Origin: an uncultured Clostridium sp.
GTDB lineage: Bacteria; Bacillota; Clostridia; Clostridiales; Clostridiaceae
Direction: 5' to 3'
DNA length: 9,823 nucleotides
NCBI RefSeq assembly: GCF_937920395.1
Contig: NZ_CALEVF010000066.1
Coordinates: 1-9,823, forward strand
Part shown: positions 1-6,180 of the stretch, in pieces
How positions within the stretch are numbered: position 1 is the first letter of the stretch
How the letters are laid out: every line of letters begins with the position of its first letter
Position numbers and translations under genes: made by a program
The notes under the pieces: generated by a model
Database searches by the model: none
What the model saw: the letters and a program-made list of their open reading frames with translations, nothing else
Told to the model about the DNA's origin: nothing

Positions 1-55
1 GCAATAAATTAATAGAAGCGTCTTATTCATTTACCGTATTGGAGCAGAAAATAGT
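1..55. repeat. Terminal redundancy, copy 1 (assembly overlap of a circle)
   Basis: Bases 1-55 are identical to 9769-9823. Both copies lie inside the same replication gene and the reading frame crosses the junction intact, so this is an overlap produced by linearising a circular contig and not a biological repeat. The implied circle is 9,768 bp. Confidence 0.93.
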
Positions 56-983
56 TAGACTGTTAGCAAGCATAATAAAGAAAAATGATGATGATTTTAA
101 AGAATATCAATTTAAAGCAACAGATTTAAGTAAAATATTAAATATTAATCAAAAAAATATATATATGGAATTAGATAAAATAACAGACAAATTAATGGGA
201 AGGTATATAAAAATAAAGAGTGATGACAGCGAGAAGTTTAAAAAAAGGCACTTAATAAAGATTGCTGATTTTGAAAATGGTGTATTAACAATTAAAATTG
301 ATGAAGATATGAAAGACTTTTATTTAAAATTGAATTGGTATACAAAATATCAATTAAAAAATATAATGCAGTTTAAAAGTACATATTCATTTCGGCTGTA
401 TGAACTACTAAAGCAGTATCAAAAAATAGGTAATAGGTTAATAAGTATTAGTGATTTAAGAACTATTTTAGATATTAACGCAAATCAATATCCAAAATAT
501 GCAAATTTAAAGCAAAAAGTTATAAGAATAGCAATTGATGAAATAAATGTTAATACAGATTTATCCATAGATTTTAAGGAATTTAAAGAGGTTAGGAAAG
601 TAACCAGTATTAAATTTTACATAAAGCAAAATAACGAAACAATTAGAGAAATTGCGGCCACAAAAGAAATTGAAGAATCTCTACAAGAGGTGGGACCAAT
701 AAAACAAGTGCAAGACATATTTATAAAACATACAATTACACCACATGAAGCCAGTTGTATTTTAAAAGATGCTAATAATAACATAAATTTAATTGCTCAG
801 TGTTATACCTATTTATTGAGTAAAGATGTAAAAAACATCACTGGATATATGAGAACTATTGTAAAAAACTTCACAGTTCCAAAGGAGAATATAAAAACTG
901 ATAGTTTTAACGACTATGAACAAAGGGAGTATGACTTTAAATCACTTGAAAGAAAGCTATTAGGATGGGATAATGAAAAATAA
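1..983 (+). CDS. repB: Rep_3-family theta replication initiator (3' part; begins at 9723)
   Basis: This is the plasmid replication initiator that binds origin iterons and opens the origin. The frame is open from base 3 with no start near the window edge. Because the window ends repeat, the true start is ATG 9723, and the joined gene encodes 342 aa. The joined N-terminus (SNKLIEASYSFTVLEQKIVR) matches the Rep_3 (RepB-type) signature, with an N-terminal winged helix followed by a second one at about residues 130-230 (YSFRLYELLKQY, then SDLRTILDI). The roughly 110-residue C-terminal tail is less typical. Iterons and palindromes lie directly upstream of the gene, as usual for this family. A TTG at 39 could be called as a start if circularity is missed. 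No convincing terminator follows the stop codon. The family call is secure from motif and context; the exact subfamily is not. Confidence 0.93.
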   Translation, partial: NKLIEASYSFTVLEQKIVRLLASIIKKNDDDFKEYQFKATDLSKILNINQKNIYMELDKITDKLMGRYIKIKSDDSEKFKKRHLIKIADFENGVLTIKIDEDMKDFYLKLNWYTKYQLKNIMQFKSTYSFRLYELLKQYQKIGNRLISISDLRTILDINANQYPKYANLKQKVIRIAIDEINVNTDLSIDFKEFKEVRKVTSIKFYIKQNNETIREIAATKEIEESLQEVGPIKQVQDIFIKHTITPHEASCILKDANNNINLIAQCYTYLLSKDVKNITGYMRTIVKNFTVPKENIKTDSFNDYEQREYDFKSLERKLLGWDNEK

Positions 984-1233
984 GCCATATAAGGGGCGTA
1001 AGTACTCAGATTGCATAAACAGGTATATTTTATAATGCTGAAATTAAAATGCAACAGAGTGCCTTTAAATAGGTGATAAGAGGATTACTGTATTTAAAAA
1101 AAATCAAATTAAATCAACAGGTATTTTTATAGAAAATATAGTTCTTACTATTATAGTTAACTGGTTGTTAATAACGGAATATATTCAAGATATATTAATA
1201 AAATATTATTGAAATAGAAAAGAGGTTAAATTT
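984..1233. other. Intergenic region after rep, no clear gene
   Basis: This roughly 250-bp AT-rich stretch has no convincing coding sequence. A 20-codon frame (ATG 973 to TAA 1035) overlaps the end of rep and may be a gene remnant. Short inverted repeats are present (TTAAC-TGGTT-GTTAA, and an AATATAT/ATATATT pair near 1182-1200). A TATAAT sits at 1031-1036 without a well-spaced -35. AAAAGAGGTT at 1218-1227 looks like the ribosome-binding site of the next gene. Confidence 0.5.
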
Positions 1234-1989
1234 ATCAAAAAAACAAAAAAGACTATACAAGTTAAAAACAAAGTAGCTTTAATTATAACTAATTATCCTG
1301 AAAACTTCAGCGAAAACATAAATAGAAAAGGTAGACCGAAAGCTAATTTTGACAATTTAACTGAATTACAATTAAGATTTAAATGTAATCAAAAGATTAA
1401 ACAACTAAGAAAAAAGGAATATATGCTGAATGATTGGATTGAATTAAATGATTTTAATTACTTTCTAACAATACATATAAATAATAAGCTTGATTATAAA
1501 AAGCTTATGAATAATTTAAAGCATAAAGATAAGCAATTGAAGTATATTTCTTTAGCTGTATGGAGCTTAAAATCTAATTTACATTATCATATTTTAGTGC
1601 AAACGGGTTTAGATATAGATACTATTTATAGTAAATCAAAGCATTTAATAAACAATAGAGAAGAAGGCTTAAAACCTATTTGGGATAAAACCATGTTAAA
1701 ACATTATTTTATTTATGAGAATTTAAAAGATGATGTAATTAAATTATTAGAAATAGATACCAGGAACAATATTATTTTAAAAAATAAGCAAATTGATATA
1801 CTAAAACATGGAAAATTAATAAGTAATAGTAGAAATATAATAAAGCCTATTGTTATAAAGTATAGTGGCGATACAATCAATGAAGAGATTCCAGAGCTAC
1901 AAGACACTATACAAATAGGCACAAAAGAGTATAAAGCCTTAGATAGTAGCGTTACAATAAATAATTATATTAAGAGAAGAAAGCAATAG
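1234..1989 (+). CDS. Possible HUH-type DNA-processing protein (start uncertain: ATC 1234 or ATG 1423)
   Basis: The function is not firmly recognised. The conventional start is ATG 1423 (188 aa), preceded by AAGGA at 1413-1418. However, the frame stays open back to 1213, and the upstream codons read like real protein (RKGRPKANFDNLTELQLRF), giving about 251 aa. AAAAGAGGTT (1218-1227) sits at normal distance from an in-frame ATC at 1234, so a non-canonical start is possible. The segment NYFLTIHINNK, some 40 residues, then SNLHYHILVQT resembles the layout of rolling-circle Rep/HUH endonucleases: a strand with an LT motif, a helix, and an HxH metal-binding strand (the His codons at 1582 and 1588). 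The acidic residue often found shortly before HxH is not evident (VWSLK here), so activity is doubtful. The 3' end of the gene forms the left arm of its own terminator. It could be an initiator, a relaxase-like protein or a degenerate relative. Confidence 0.5.
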   Translation: MKKTKKTIQVKNKVALIITNYPENFSENINRKGRPKANFDNLTELQLRFKCNQKIKQLRKKEYMLNDWIELNDFNYFLTIHINNKLDYKKLMNNLKHKDKQLKYISLAVWSLKSNLHYHILVQTGLDIDTIYSKSKHLINNREEGLKPIWDKTMLKHYFIYENLKDDVIKLLEIDTRNNIILKNKQIDILKHGKLISNSRNIIKPIVIKYSGDTINEEIPELQDTIQIGTKEYKALDSSVTINNYIKRRKQ

Positions 1990-2025
1990 AAGGTATTAAC
2001 ATAATATCTTTCTATTGCTTTTTAT
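1980..2025 (+). terminator. Rho-independent terminator overlapping the stop codon
   Basis: A perfect 12-bp stem (AAAGCAATAGAA at 1980-1991 with TTCTATTGCTTT at 2010-2021) ends in a T-rich run. The loop can extend the stem with wobble pairs (GGTATTA/TAATATC). The left arm includes the TAG stop of the upstream gene. Confidence 0.8.
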
Positions 2026-2027
2026 AC

Positions 2028-2056
2028 TTGTAAAATATATTTATTGGATGTATAAT
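2028..2056 (+). promoter_or_regulatory. Sigma-A-type promoter for the coiled-coil gene
   Basis: TTGTAA (2028-2033) and TATAAT (2051-2056) are separated by 17 bp. Transcription would start near 2063, giving a leader of about 95 nt. The leader holds an imperfect inverted repeat (GTAAACGTT at 2080-2088 against AACGGGTTTAC at 2098-2108) that could be an operator for the encoded DNA-binding protein. Confidence 0.6.
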
Positions 2057-2156
2057 TTATTTAAATTAATAAAAACAAGGTAAACGTTAGTAGTATCAAC
2101 GGGTTTACTTATTATAAACTATAATAAATTAAAGTTATGAAAGCGAGGAAAATAAA

Positions 2157-3101
2157 ATGGTAGAGGAAACAAAAACAGAAGAGAAGGATAGTACATACGC
2201 AGTAAAATTAGATTCAGCGGTTAAAAAAGATTTACAGGCATTATTAGAAGGATACAAGCAACAAGATATAGGAGCTAATGCAGGGGACTTTATTAAGACT
2301 TTATTGGAAATTTACAAAACAAACAAAATAGTAAGCAAGGTATCAAATGCAGACGTGGATATAAAGGAACTAAATACTTTAGTTAATAGGATATATAGTA
2401 TTTATGGTAATATATTAGAACGTAACAATACCAACATTGACAATTTACAGTTAGAGCTTGCACAGCAACTAATTCAAAAAGATAATGTCATTAATAGTTT
2501 AAAGGTTAAAATTGAAGCTATAACAACTGAACAGGAACTATTAACAGAAGCATATAACGATAGTTGTGAAGATAAAAAAGAATTAGATAGTAACAGTATA
2601 CAATTACAAAAATTAAATAATAGTTTAGAGTTTAATAATAGTAAACTTGTAGAAGATACAAAAGGTTTACTATTATTAAAAGAAGTAAATAATAAGTTAT
2701 TAAATGAAATAGAAACTTTAAAAAGTATTCTTGCTACACAACAGGCAAGTAATAGCGAGCTAAAAGATATTTTGAAGAATAATGATTTTAATATTAGTGA
2801 ATTAAATAAAAAAGTTGAAGCATTAACAAAGGACAATGTAGTCTCATTGGAACAACTAAAAGATAAGCAGATTATAGAAATGCAACAATTAAAAGATAAA
2901 TCCAGTATACTATCACAGCGAGAAGTACTTTCTTTACAGAAATTACACCAAGAGCAGTTAAGTCAAGAACAAAACAAACATAATAGTATTATTGAAACCT
3001 ACCAGTCTAAATATAAAGCATTGTTGGAGGAATTAGAGAATGTAAGAAGTGTACCGAAAGGAAGAAGTATTACAAAAGCAAAACCTAAGGAAACAAAGTA
3101 A
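2157..3101 (+). CDS. Coiled-coil protein with RHH-like N-terminus (KfrA-like plasmid maintenance candidate)
   Basis: A 314-aa protein. After an acidic, Lys-rich start, residues about 14-60 (YAVKLDSAVKKDLQALLEGY, then GDFIKTLLEIY) look like a ribbon-helix-helix DNA-binding fold: a short strand followed by two amphipathic helices. Residues about 95-300 are an almost continuous Gln/Glu/Lys/Leu-rich coiled coil, and the basic tail (KGRSITKAKPKETK) could contact DNA. There is no signal peptide or membrane segment. This layout recalls KfrA-type plasmid proteins, which bind their own promoter and help segregation; that role is inferred from architecture, not from a recognised family match. ATG 2157 follows GCGAGGAA at about 8 nt. 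The gene is monocistronic, with its own promoter (2028-2056) and terminator (3115-3143). Confidence 0.78.
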   Translation: MVEETKTEEKDSTYAVKLDSAVKKDLQALLEGYKQQDIGANAGDFIKTLLEIYKTNKIVSKVSNADVDIKELNTLVNRIYSIYGNILERNNTNIDNLQLELAQQLIQKDNVINSLKVKIEAITTEQELLTEAYNDSCEDKKELDSNSIQLQKLNNSLEFNNSKLVEDTKGLLLLKEVNNKLLNEIETLKSILATQQASNSELKDILKNNDFNISELNKKVEALTKDNVVSLEQLKDKQIIEMQQLKDKSSILSQREVLSLQKLHQEQLSQEQNKHNSIIETYQSKYKALLEELENVRSVPKGRSITKAKPKETK

Positions 3102-3114
3102 ATAGATTAAATGT

Positions 3115-3143
3115 AAAAGCATACCTCAGGGTATGCTTTTTTT
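3115..3143 (+). terminator. Rho-independent terminator
   Basis: An 11-bp perfect stem (AAAAGCATACC at 3115-3125 with GGTATGCTTTT at 3130-3140) has a 4-nt TCAG loop and ends in a run of seven T. It lies 13 bp after the coiled-coil gene. Confidence 0.9.
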
Positions 3144-3187
3144 GTCTCATCAATTATAAATAAATAGAGAACTGTATATAATAAATA

Positions 3188-3436
3188 AATTTGATTTGTA
3201 CAATACCAATTAAATCAAATTCATTTAGTAGTAAAAATGGGGGGGAAGCTAATGTTGACACTATAACATTAGCTTAGCATTACAAATTTTCTTAGTGGGG
3301 ACTGGTCTTCATATAATACTAAAATTTACTCGCTTTAGCTTATAAATTAAGTATTATAATTTCTCCATTTATTTTTTACTTTCAGTAAAAATACGCAATT
3401 GAAAATTGCATAAATGTTCAAAAATGAATCCCAGTC
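3188..3436. other. Highly structured non-coding region (possible origin, oriT or folded leader)
   Basis: There is no gene here, but five inverted repeats occur in 250 bp. (a) AATTTGATTT 3188-3197 with 3212-3221. (b) AAGCTAATGTT 3246-3256 with 3265-3275, with an 8-nt loop and a run of G just before it. (c) TATAATACT 3312-3320 with 3350-3358, extended inwards by AATTTA/TAAATT. (d) TTTTTACT 3373-3380 with 3384-3391, with a 3-nt loop. (e) GCAATT 3395-3400 with 3404-3409, with a 3-nt loop. In addition, GACTGG (3300-3305) pairs with CCAGTC (3431-3436) and encloses c, d and e as a multi-branched fold. Such a layout suits a single-strand DNA origin, a transfer origin or a structured 5' leader for the downstream gene. 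The pairings are visible; the role is inference. Confidence 0.6.
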
Positions 3437-3485
3437 TAAGAGTTAATTCAAATGTATTATTAATAATACGAAAGGTGGATTTAAT

Positions 3486-4007
3486 ATAAAAGATAAAGTA
3501 AAAGTAATAACAAATCGTGATAACGAACTATTTAAACAATTAGGAAGAACAGCTATTATTACAAATAATCAAGCTCAGAGTTATTTAAAATATGATACTG
3601 ATAATAAACGATTAGGGAACCTGGTTAAAGATGGATATTTAAAACAAGAAGTAGCAAAAATAAAGGGGAATTATAAAACAATATATAGACTTGATAAAAG
3701 AGGTAAAAAGTATGTGAAGGATAATGTTTCAGGGATAGATAAGTTATATAAATTTGAAAGTGCCACCCACGATAATAGGCTTACAGAAGCGTATTACAAA
3801 GAATATTGGGAAGTTAGGGACACCTGGAAAACTGAACAAGACTATAAGCAAGATTATCAGCATGGCACCCCAGACGCAACTGTTTGTATTAATGGAGTAA
3901 CACAAATAATTGAGGTTATAACCCAAAATTATACATCAGATAATATTGAATCAAAACAAGAATTCGCACAAAATAACGGAATGGAGGTTAAATTTTACAA
4001 TGCTTAA
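3486..4007 (+). CDS. Winged-helix protein with PD-(D/E)XK-like C-terminus, apparent ATA start
   Basis: Conventional calling would start at GTG 3714 (97 aa), but the frame is open from 3447. AAAGGTGG (3471-3478) lies 7 nt before an in-frame ATA at 3486, with no ATG, GTG or TTG between. From ATA the product is 173 aa. Residues about 8-78 (GRTAIITNNQAQSYL, KRLGNLVKDGYL, YKTIYRLDKRGKKYV) form a convincing winged helix, which the GTG start would remove. The second half has HGTPDATVCINGVTQIIEVI, a D-x(n)-E core like PD-(D/E)XK folds but without Lys at the usual E-x-K position; a Lys occurs later (IESKQEFA). The layout resembles replication-relaxation-type proteins of Gram-positive mobile elements. 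The stop overlaps the start of the next gene by 8 nt, suggesting translational coupling. Its exact function is unknown. Confidence 0.72.
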   Translation: MKDKVKVITNRDNELFKQLGRTAIITNNQAQSYLKYDTDNKRLGNLVKDGYLKQEVAKIKGNYKTIYRLDKRGKKYVKDNVSGIDKLYKFESATHDNRLTEAYYKEYWEVRDTWKTEQDYKQDYQHGTPDATVCINGVTQIIEVITQNYTSDNIESKQEFAQNNGMEVKFYNA

Positions 4008-4731
4008 TATAGATAAAACAATAACTGTAAAAACAAACTTAGTAGGCGGGCATGATTATTTGGATTATAAATCTGAATATAAGTTTTACTTAGAAGTTAT
4101 ACATCACTATTTTTATGGATATATATCAATATATCATTTCGAAAAAATTTTTGAAGGAATGGCAGATAAAAGGTATCTAACACATATTGCAAAAGAGTTT
4201 GTTGTTAATAAATGGATGGGAAGCGTAGCAATAAGCAACTATAAAATATTATATTTAAAAAGAAAATCAACTATATGTTTGAGTGAAAATGTTAATAACG
4301 GAGATTTAAATCTTCCTACAATTAGGCAAATAACAAGAAGTTTGATGTTAGCAGAAATACATTTAAATTATTTGGTAATGCCTTCAATTTACAAAAGACT
4401 TAATAATGATATATATATACTAAGCACTATAGAAGGTGTATTCACTATAGCTGTATTAGATATAACAAGGCGAACTGAAAAAGACTTATATGAATTAATA
4501 CAAGAAATAACAACAACAAGGAATCTTGTAAATAGAAAACTAAAAATTATTTTCTTTAGCTTTGGCGATAAATTTGATGTGATTCAAAAAAACCTTAAAA
4601 GTGAAAGGATTAAAAATCTTACTACAACAAGTAATTTTGGTATACAAGGAAATAACTACTTAAATCTTAAAATTGAAGCAGAAGAATTAGATATTTTAAG
4701 ATTTTTTAATAATAAAGAGCCGATTCTATAA
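4000..4731 (+). CDS. Hypothetical protein coupled to the winged-helix gene
   Basis: Not recognised. ATG 4000 overlaps the previous stop (TAA 4005-4007) and follows GGAGG (3983-3987) at about 12 nt, giving 243 aa. An upstream in-frame TTG at 3946 would lie inside the previous gene and has no better ribosome-binding site. The N-terminal 90 residues are rich in aromatics (HHYFYGYISIYHFEKIF) and may include a helical/winged segment (KRYLTHIAKEFVVNKWMG). A later strand-rich part (IYILSTIEGVFTIAVLDITR, then a helix, then KLKIIFFSFG) resembles an alpha/beta nuclease-like fold without an obvious catalytic E-x-K. There is no signal peptide or clear membrane helix. Overlap with the upstream gene suggests that the two proteins act together, possibly on the structured DNA or RNA at 3188-3436. 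Confidence 0.72.
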   Translation: MLNIDKTITVKTNLVGGHDYLDYKSEYKFYLEVIHHYFYGYISIYHFEKIFEGMADKRYLTHIAKEFVVNKWMGSVAISNYKILYLKRKSTICLSENVNNGDLNLPTIRQITRSLMLAEIHLNYLVMPSIYKRLNNDIYILSTIEGVFTIAVLDITRRTEKDLYELIQEITTTRNLVNRKLKIIFFSFGDKFDVIQKNLKSERIKNLTTTSNFGIQGNNYLNLKIEAEELDILRFFNNKEPIL

Positions 4732-4764
4732 AGCTCAGGAAACAATATACCCGTACACCCAATT

Positions 4765-4791
4765 TGGTATGTTTGCCTATCTCCCCGAAAA
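4765..4791 (+). repeat. Left terminal inverted repeat of the cassette
   Basis: 27 bp, perfectly complementary to 5141-5167. The match breaks immediately on both sides (4764/5168 and 4792/5140). Confidence 0.9.
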
Positions 4792-4807
4792 AGTGGATTA
4801 AGGATTA

Positions 4808-4831
4808 TTTCAAAAGGTATTCCTTTTGAAA
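4808..4831 (-). terminator. Hairpin after the zinc-ribbon gene, probable terminator
   Basis: A 10-bp perfect stem (TTTCAAAAGG 4808-4817 with CCTTTTGAAA 4822-4831) has a TATT loop. On the minus strand it comes 10 nt after the stop of the zinc-ribbon gene. The following tract is not a clean T run, so termination may be weak. Confidence 0.55.
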
Positions 4832-4841
4832 GTAAGAAAGG

Positions 4842-5048
4842 TTAAAATCTCCCAAAATTAACTTTACATGATTGTCCTGTTTCACAACGTGCGGAACGAC
4901 AATCTCGACAATACGATTGTGGTATAGTTTCGCCTGTCTCCATAGTTCTCCATCCAAAATTCGGTTCTATTTCACCGAGAGAGTTTGCCCTTTTACCGCA
5001 ACATGGACATTCTGCATATTCACTACCAGTAGAAAGACTATAAGGCAT
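4842..5048 (-). CDS. Small zinc-ribbon protein carried by the cassette
   Basis: A 68-aa protein with two CxxC pairs (C14-x2-C17 and C47-x2-C50, about 29 residues apart), plus C16, C55 and C61. This is the pattern of a zinc ribbon or similar zinc-binding fold. The sequence between (NFGWRTMETGETIPQSYCRD) looks structured and conserved in style. ATG 5048 on the minus strand follows a near-perfect GGAGGTGA ribbon of ribosome-binding bases about 9 nt upstream, which strongly supports translation. The codons are more GC-rich than those of the neighbours, suggesting arrival with the cassette. It is the only minus-strand gene that I accept. Its function is unknown; nucleic-acid or protein binding is plausible. 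It is too small to be a transposase. Confidence 0.75.
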   Translation of the reverse strand: MPYSLSTGSEYAECPCCGKRANSLGEIEPNFGWRTMETGETIPQSYCRDCRSARCETGQSCKVNFGRF

Positions 5049-5076
5049 TTATCTTCACCTCCTGTATCATCAATTC

Positions 5077-5122
5077 ATTATAGGGGGCAATTATTAATTA
5101 ATATGTGGTGTATAGCCACATA
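5077..5122 (-). promoter_or_regulatory. Candidate promoter and operator of the zinc-ribbon gene
   Basis: On the minus strand TATAAT lies at 5082-5077. A 7-bp palindrome (TATGTGG 5102-5108 with CCACATA 5116-5122) covers the expected -35 position (about 5100-5105), where the hexamer is a poor CATATT. Binding of a repressor or activator there is possible. Confidence 0.4.
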
Positions 5123-5140
5123 CTAACATGCCAATATACC

Positions 5141-5167
5141 TTTTCGGGGAGATAGGCAAACATACCA
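5141..5167 (-). repeat. Right terminal inverted repeat of the cassette
   Basis: 27 bp, the reverse complement of 4765-4791. Confidence 0.9.
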
Positions 5168-5337
5168 TAATATACATATATTATATCATTTTTGTGAGCT
5201 ATCGGGGCCTAATTCTATATGCTTATAATTACCTTTAGAAACAATTTATAAATTTCTATATAAAATTCTTATATTAATATTATAATGATTTTTAAAGGTT
5301 AAAAAAATGATATACTATTGAAAGGGGTGATTTACAC
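5168..5337. other. AT-rich leader region before the methylase gene
   Basis: No gene. Several -10-like sequences occur (TATAAT 5281-5286, TATACT 5311-5316) without a clear -35 partner. AAAGGGGTGA (5321-5330) is the ribosome-binding site of the methylase gene. Confidence 0.45.
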
Positions 5338-6180
5338 ATGCAGAATAAAAATCAATTGGTTCAGCCTGTTTTAAAATGGGCAGGTGGTAAAAGACAGTTG
5401 TTATCAGAAATAAGTAAATATATCCCTAAGGGTATAAAAAACTACTACGAACCATTTATTGGTGGCGGAGCGGTTTTATTTCATTTACAACCCAAAAGAG
5501 CAACAATTAATGATTTTAATAGCGAGCTTATAAATGTTTATACTGTAATACGAGATAATTTAGAAGAACTTATTATTGACTTACAAAAACATAGAAACGA
5601 AGAAGAATATTTTTACAATACAAGGGGATTGGATAGAACTCCTGAATTTGATACTTTAACTAATATTCAAAAGGCGAGTAGAATAATATATCTTAATAAG
5701 ACTTGTTATAATGGACTTTTTAGAGTTAATTTGAGTGGAGAATTCAATACTCCGTTTGGAAAATATAAAAACCCTAATATTACAAATGATATAGCCCTTA
5801 AAGCAGTTAGTAAATATTTAAATGAAAATAATATTACCTTTCTGAATGGTGACTTTGAAGAAGCTTTACACGGTATACGTAAAGGAAGTTTTGTATATTT
5901 TGACCCTCCATATTATCCAATAAGTGATAGTTCAAGTTTTACAGGTTATACATTAGATGGTTTTAGTAAGAAAGACCAAGAAAGATTAAAAAAGTTATGT
6001 GATAAGCTAACAAAGCAAGGAGTTAAGTTTCTTTTATCTAATTCTTCTGCTCCATTTATTTTGGAATTATATAAGGATTATAATATAGAATTTGTTAAAG
6101 CAAATAGAAATATTAACAGTAATGGAGCTAAAAGAGGCGAAATAAATGAGGTATTGGTGAGCAATTATGAGCTTGATTGA
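5338..6180 (+). CDS. dam: DNA adenine methylase, DpnM/Dam-like (predicted GATC-specific)
   Basis: A 280-aa class D12 N6-adenine methyltransferase, which transfers methyl from S-adenosylmethionine to adenine in DNA. Motifs in order: KWAGGKRQLL (13-22) and YEPFIGGGAVLF (37-48) bind the cofactor. ATINDFNSELINVY is the next conserved block. NGLFRVNLSGEFNTPFGKYK is the region that reads GATC in Dam and DpnM. DPPY (189-192) is the catalytic motif, and LSNSS is a late conserved block. The length equals that of DpnM-type enzymes, and similarity to DpnM runs end to end as I recall it. The gene overlaps the downstream nuclease gene by 14 bp, the usual arrangement of a type II restriction-modification pair, so its job is to protect DNA from that nuclease. 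Start ATG 5338 follows AAAGGGGTGA. The absence of GATC in the window fits the specificity. Confidence 0.95.
   Translation: MQNKNQLVQPVLKWAGGKRQLLSEISKYIPKGIKNYYEPFIGGGAVLFHLQPKRATINDFNSELINVYTVIRDNLEELIIDLQKHRNEEEYFYNTRGLDRTPEFDTLTNIQKASRIIYLNKTCYNGLFRVNLSGEFNTPFGKYKNPNITNDIALKAVSKYLNENNITFLNGDFEEALHGIRKGSFVYFDPPYYPISDSSSFTGYTLDGFSKKDQERLKKLCDKLTKQGVKFLLSNSSAPFILELYKDYNIEFVKANRNINSNGAKRGEINEVLVSNYELD

Larger units (their letters stand above)
4765..5167. mobile_element. 403-bp MITE-like cassette with 27-bp terminal inverted repeats
   Basis: The ends are perfect inverted repeats of 27 bp: 4765-4791, which includes GCCTATCTCCCCGAAAA, and 5141-5167, which begins TTTTCGGGGAGATAGGC. The interior is visibly more GC-rich than the plasmid and encodes only a 68-aa zinc-ribbon protein on the minus strand, with no transposase. 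I see no clear target-site duplication next to the repeats. The 9-mer CAATATACC occurs at 4743-4751, outside the left end, and again at 5132-5140, just inside the right repeat. It lies between the unknown gene ending at 4731 and the methylase gene. It is most likely a non-autonomous transposable element mobilised in trans; alternatively it is a paired-terminus cassette of another kind. Confidence 0.75.

Noticed and set aside
973..1035. A 20-codon frame (MKNKPYKGRKYSDCINRYIL) overlapping the end of rep
   Set aside because: It is very short, has no good ribosome-binding site of its own and matches no family I recognise. It may be a remnant of a coupled gene but cannot be supported.
2474..2836. 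A 120-codon minus-strand frame rich in Leu, Phe and Ser
   Set aside because: It is the mirror of the coiled-coil gene's repetitive Asn/Lys/Leu codons and has no independent start signals.
3246..3283. TTGACA at 3255-3260 as a promoter -35
   Set aside because: It falls inside the arm and loop of a hairpin, and no acceptable -10 lies 16-18 bp downstream (CATTAC is poor).
4872..5126. An 84-codon plus-strand frame inside the cassette
   Set aside because: It is antisense to the zinc-ribbon gene, which has clear CxxC pairs and an excellent ribosome-binding site. The plus frame has neither.
4756..5176. Target-site duplication around the cassette
   Set aside because: The flanking bases (CCCAATT on the left, TAATATA on the right) do not form a direct repeat beyond chance.
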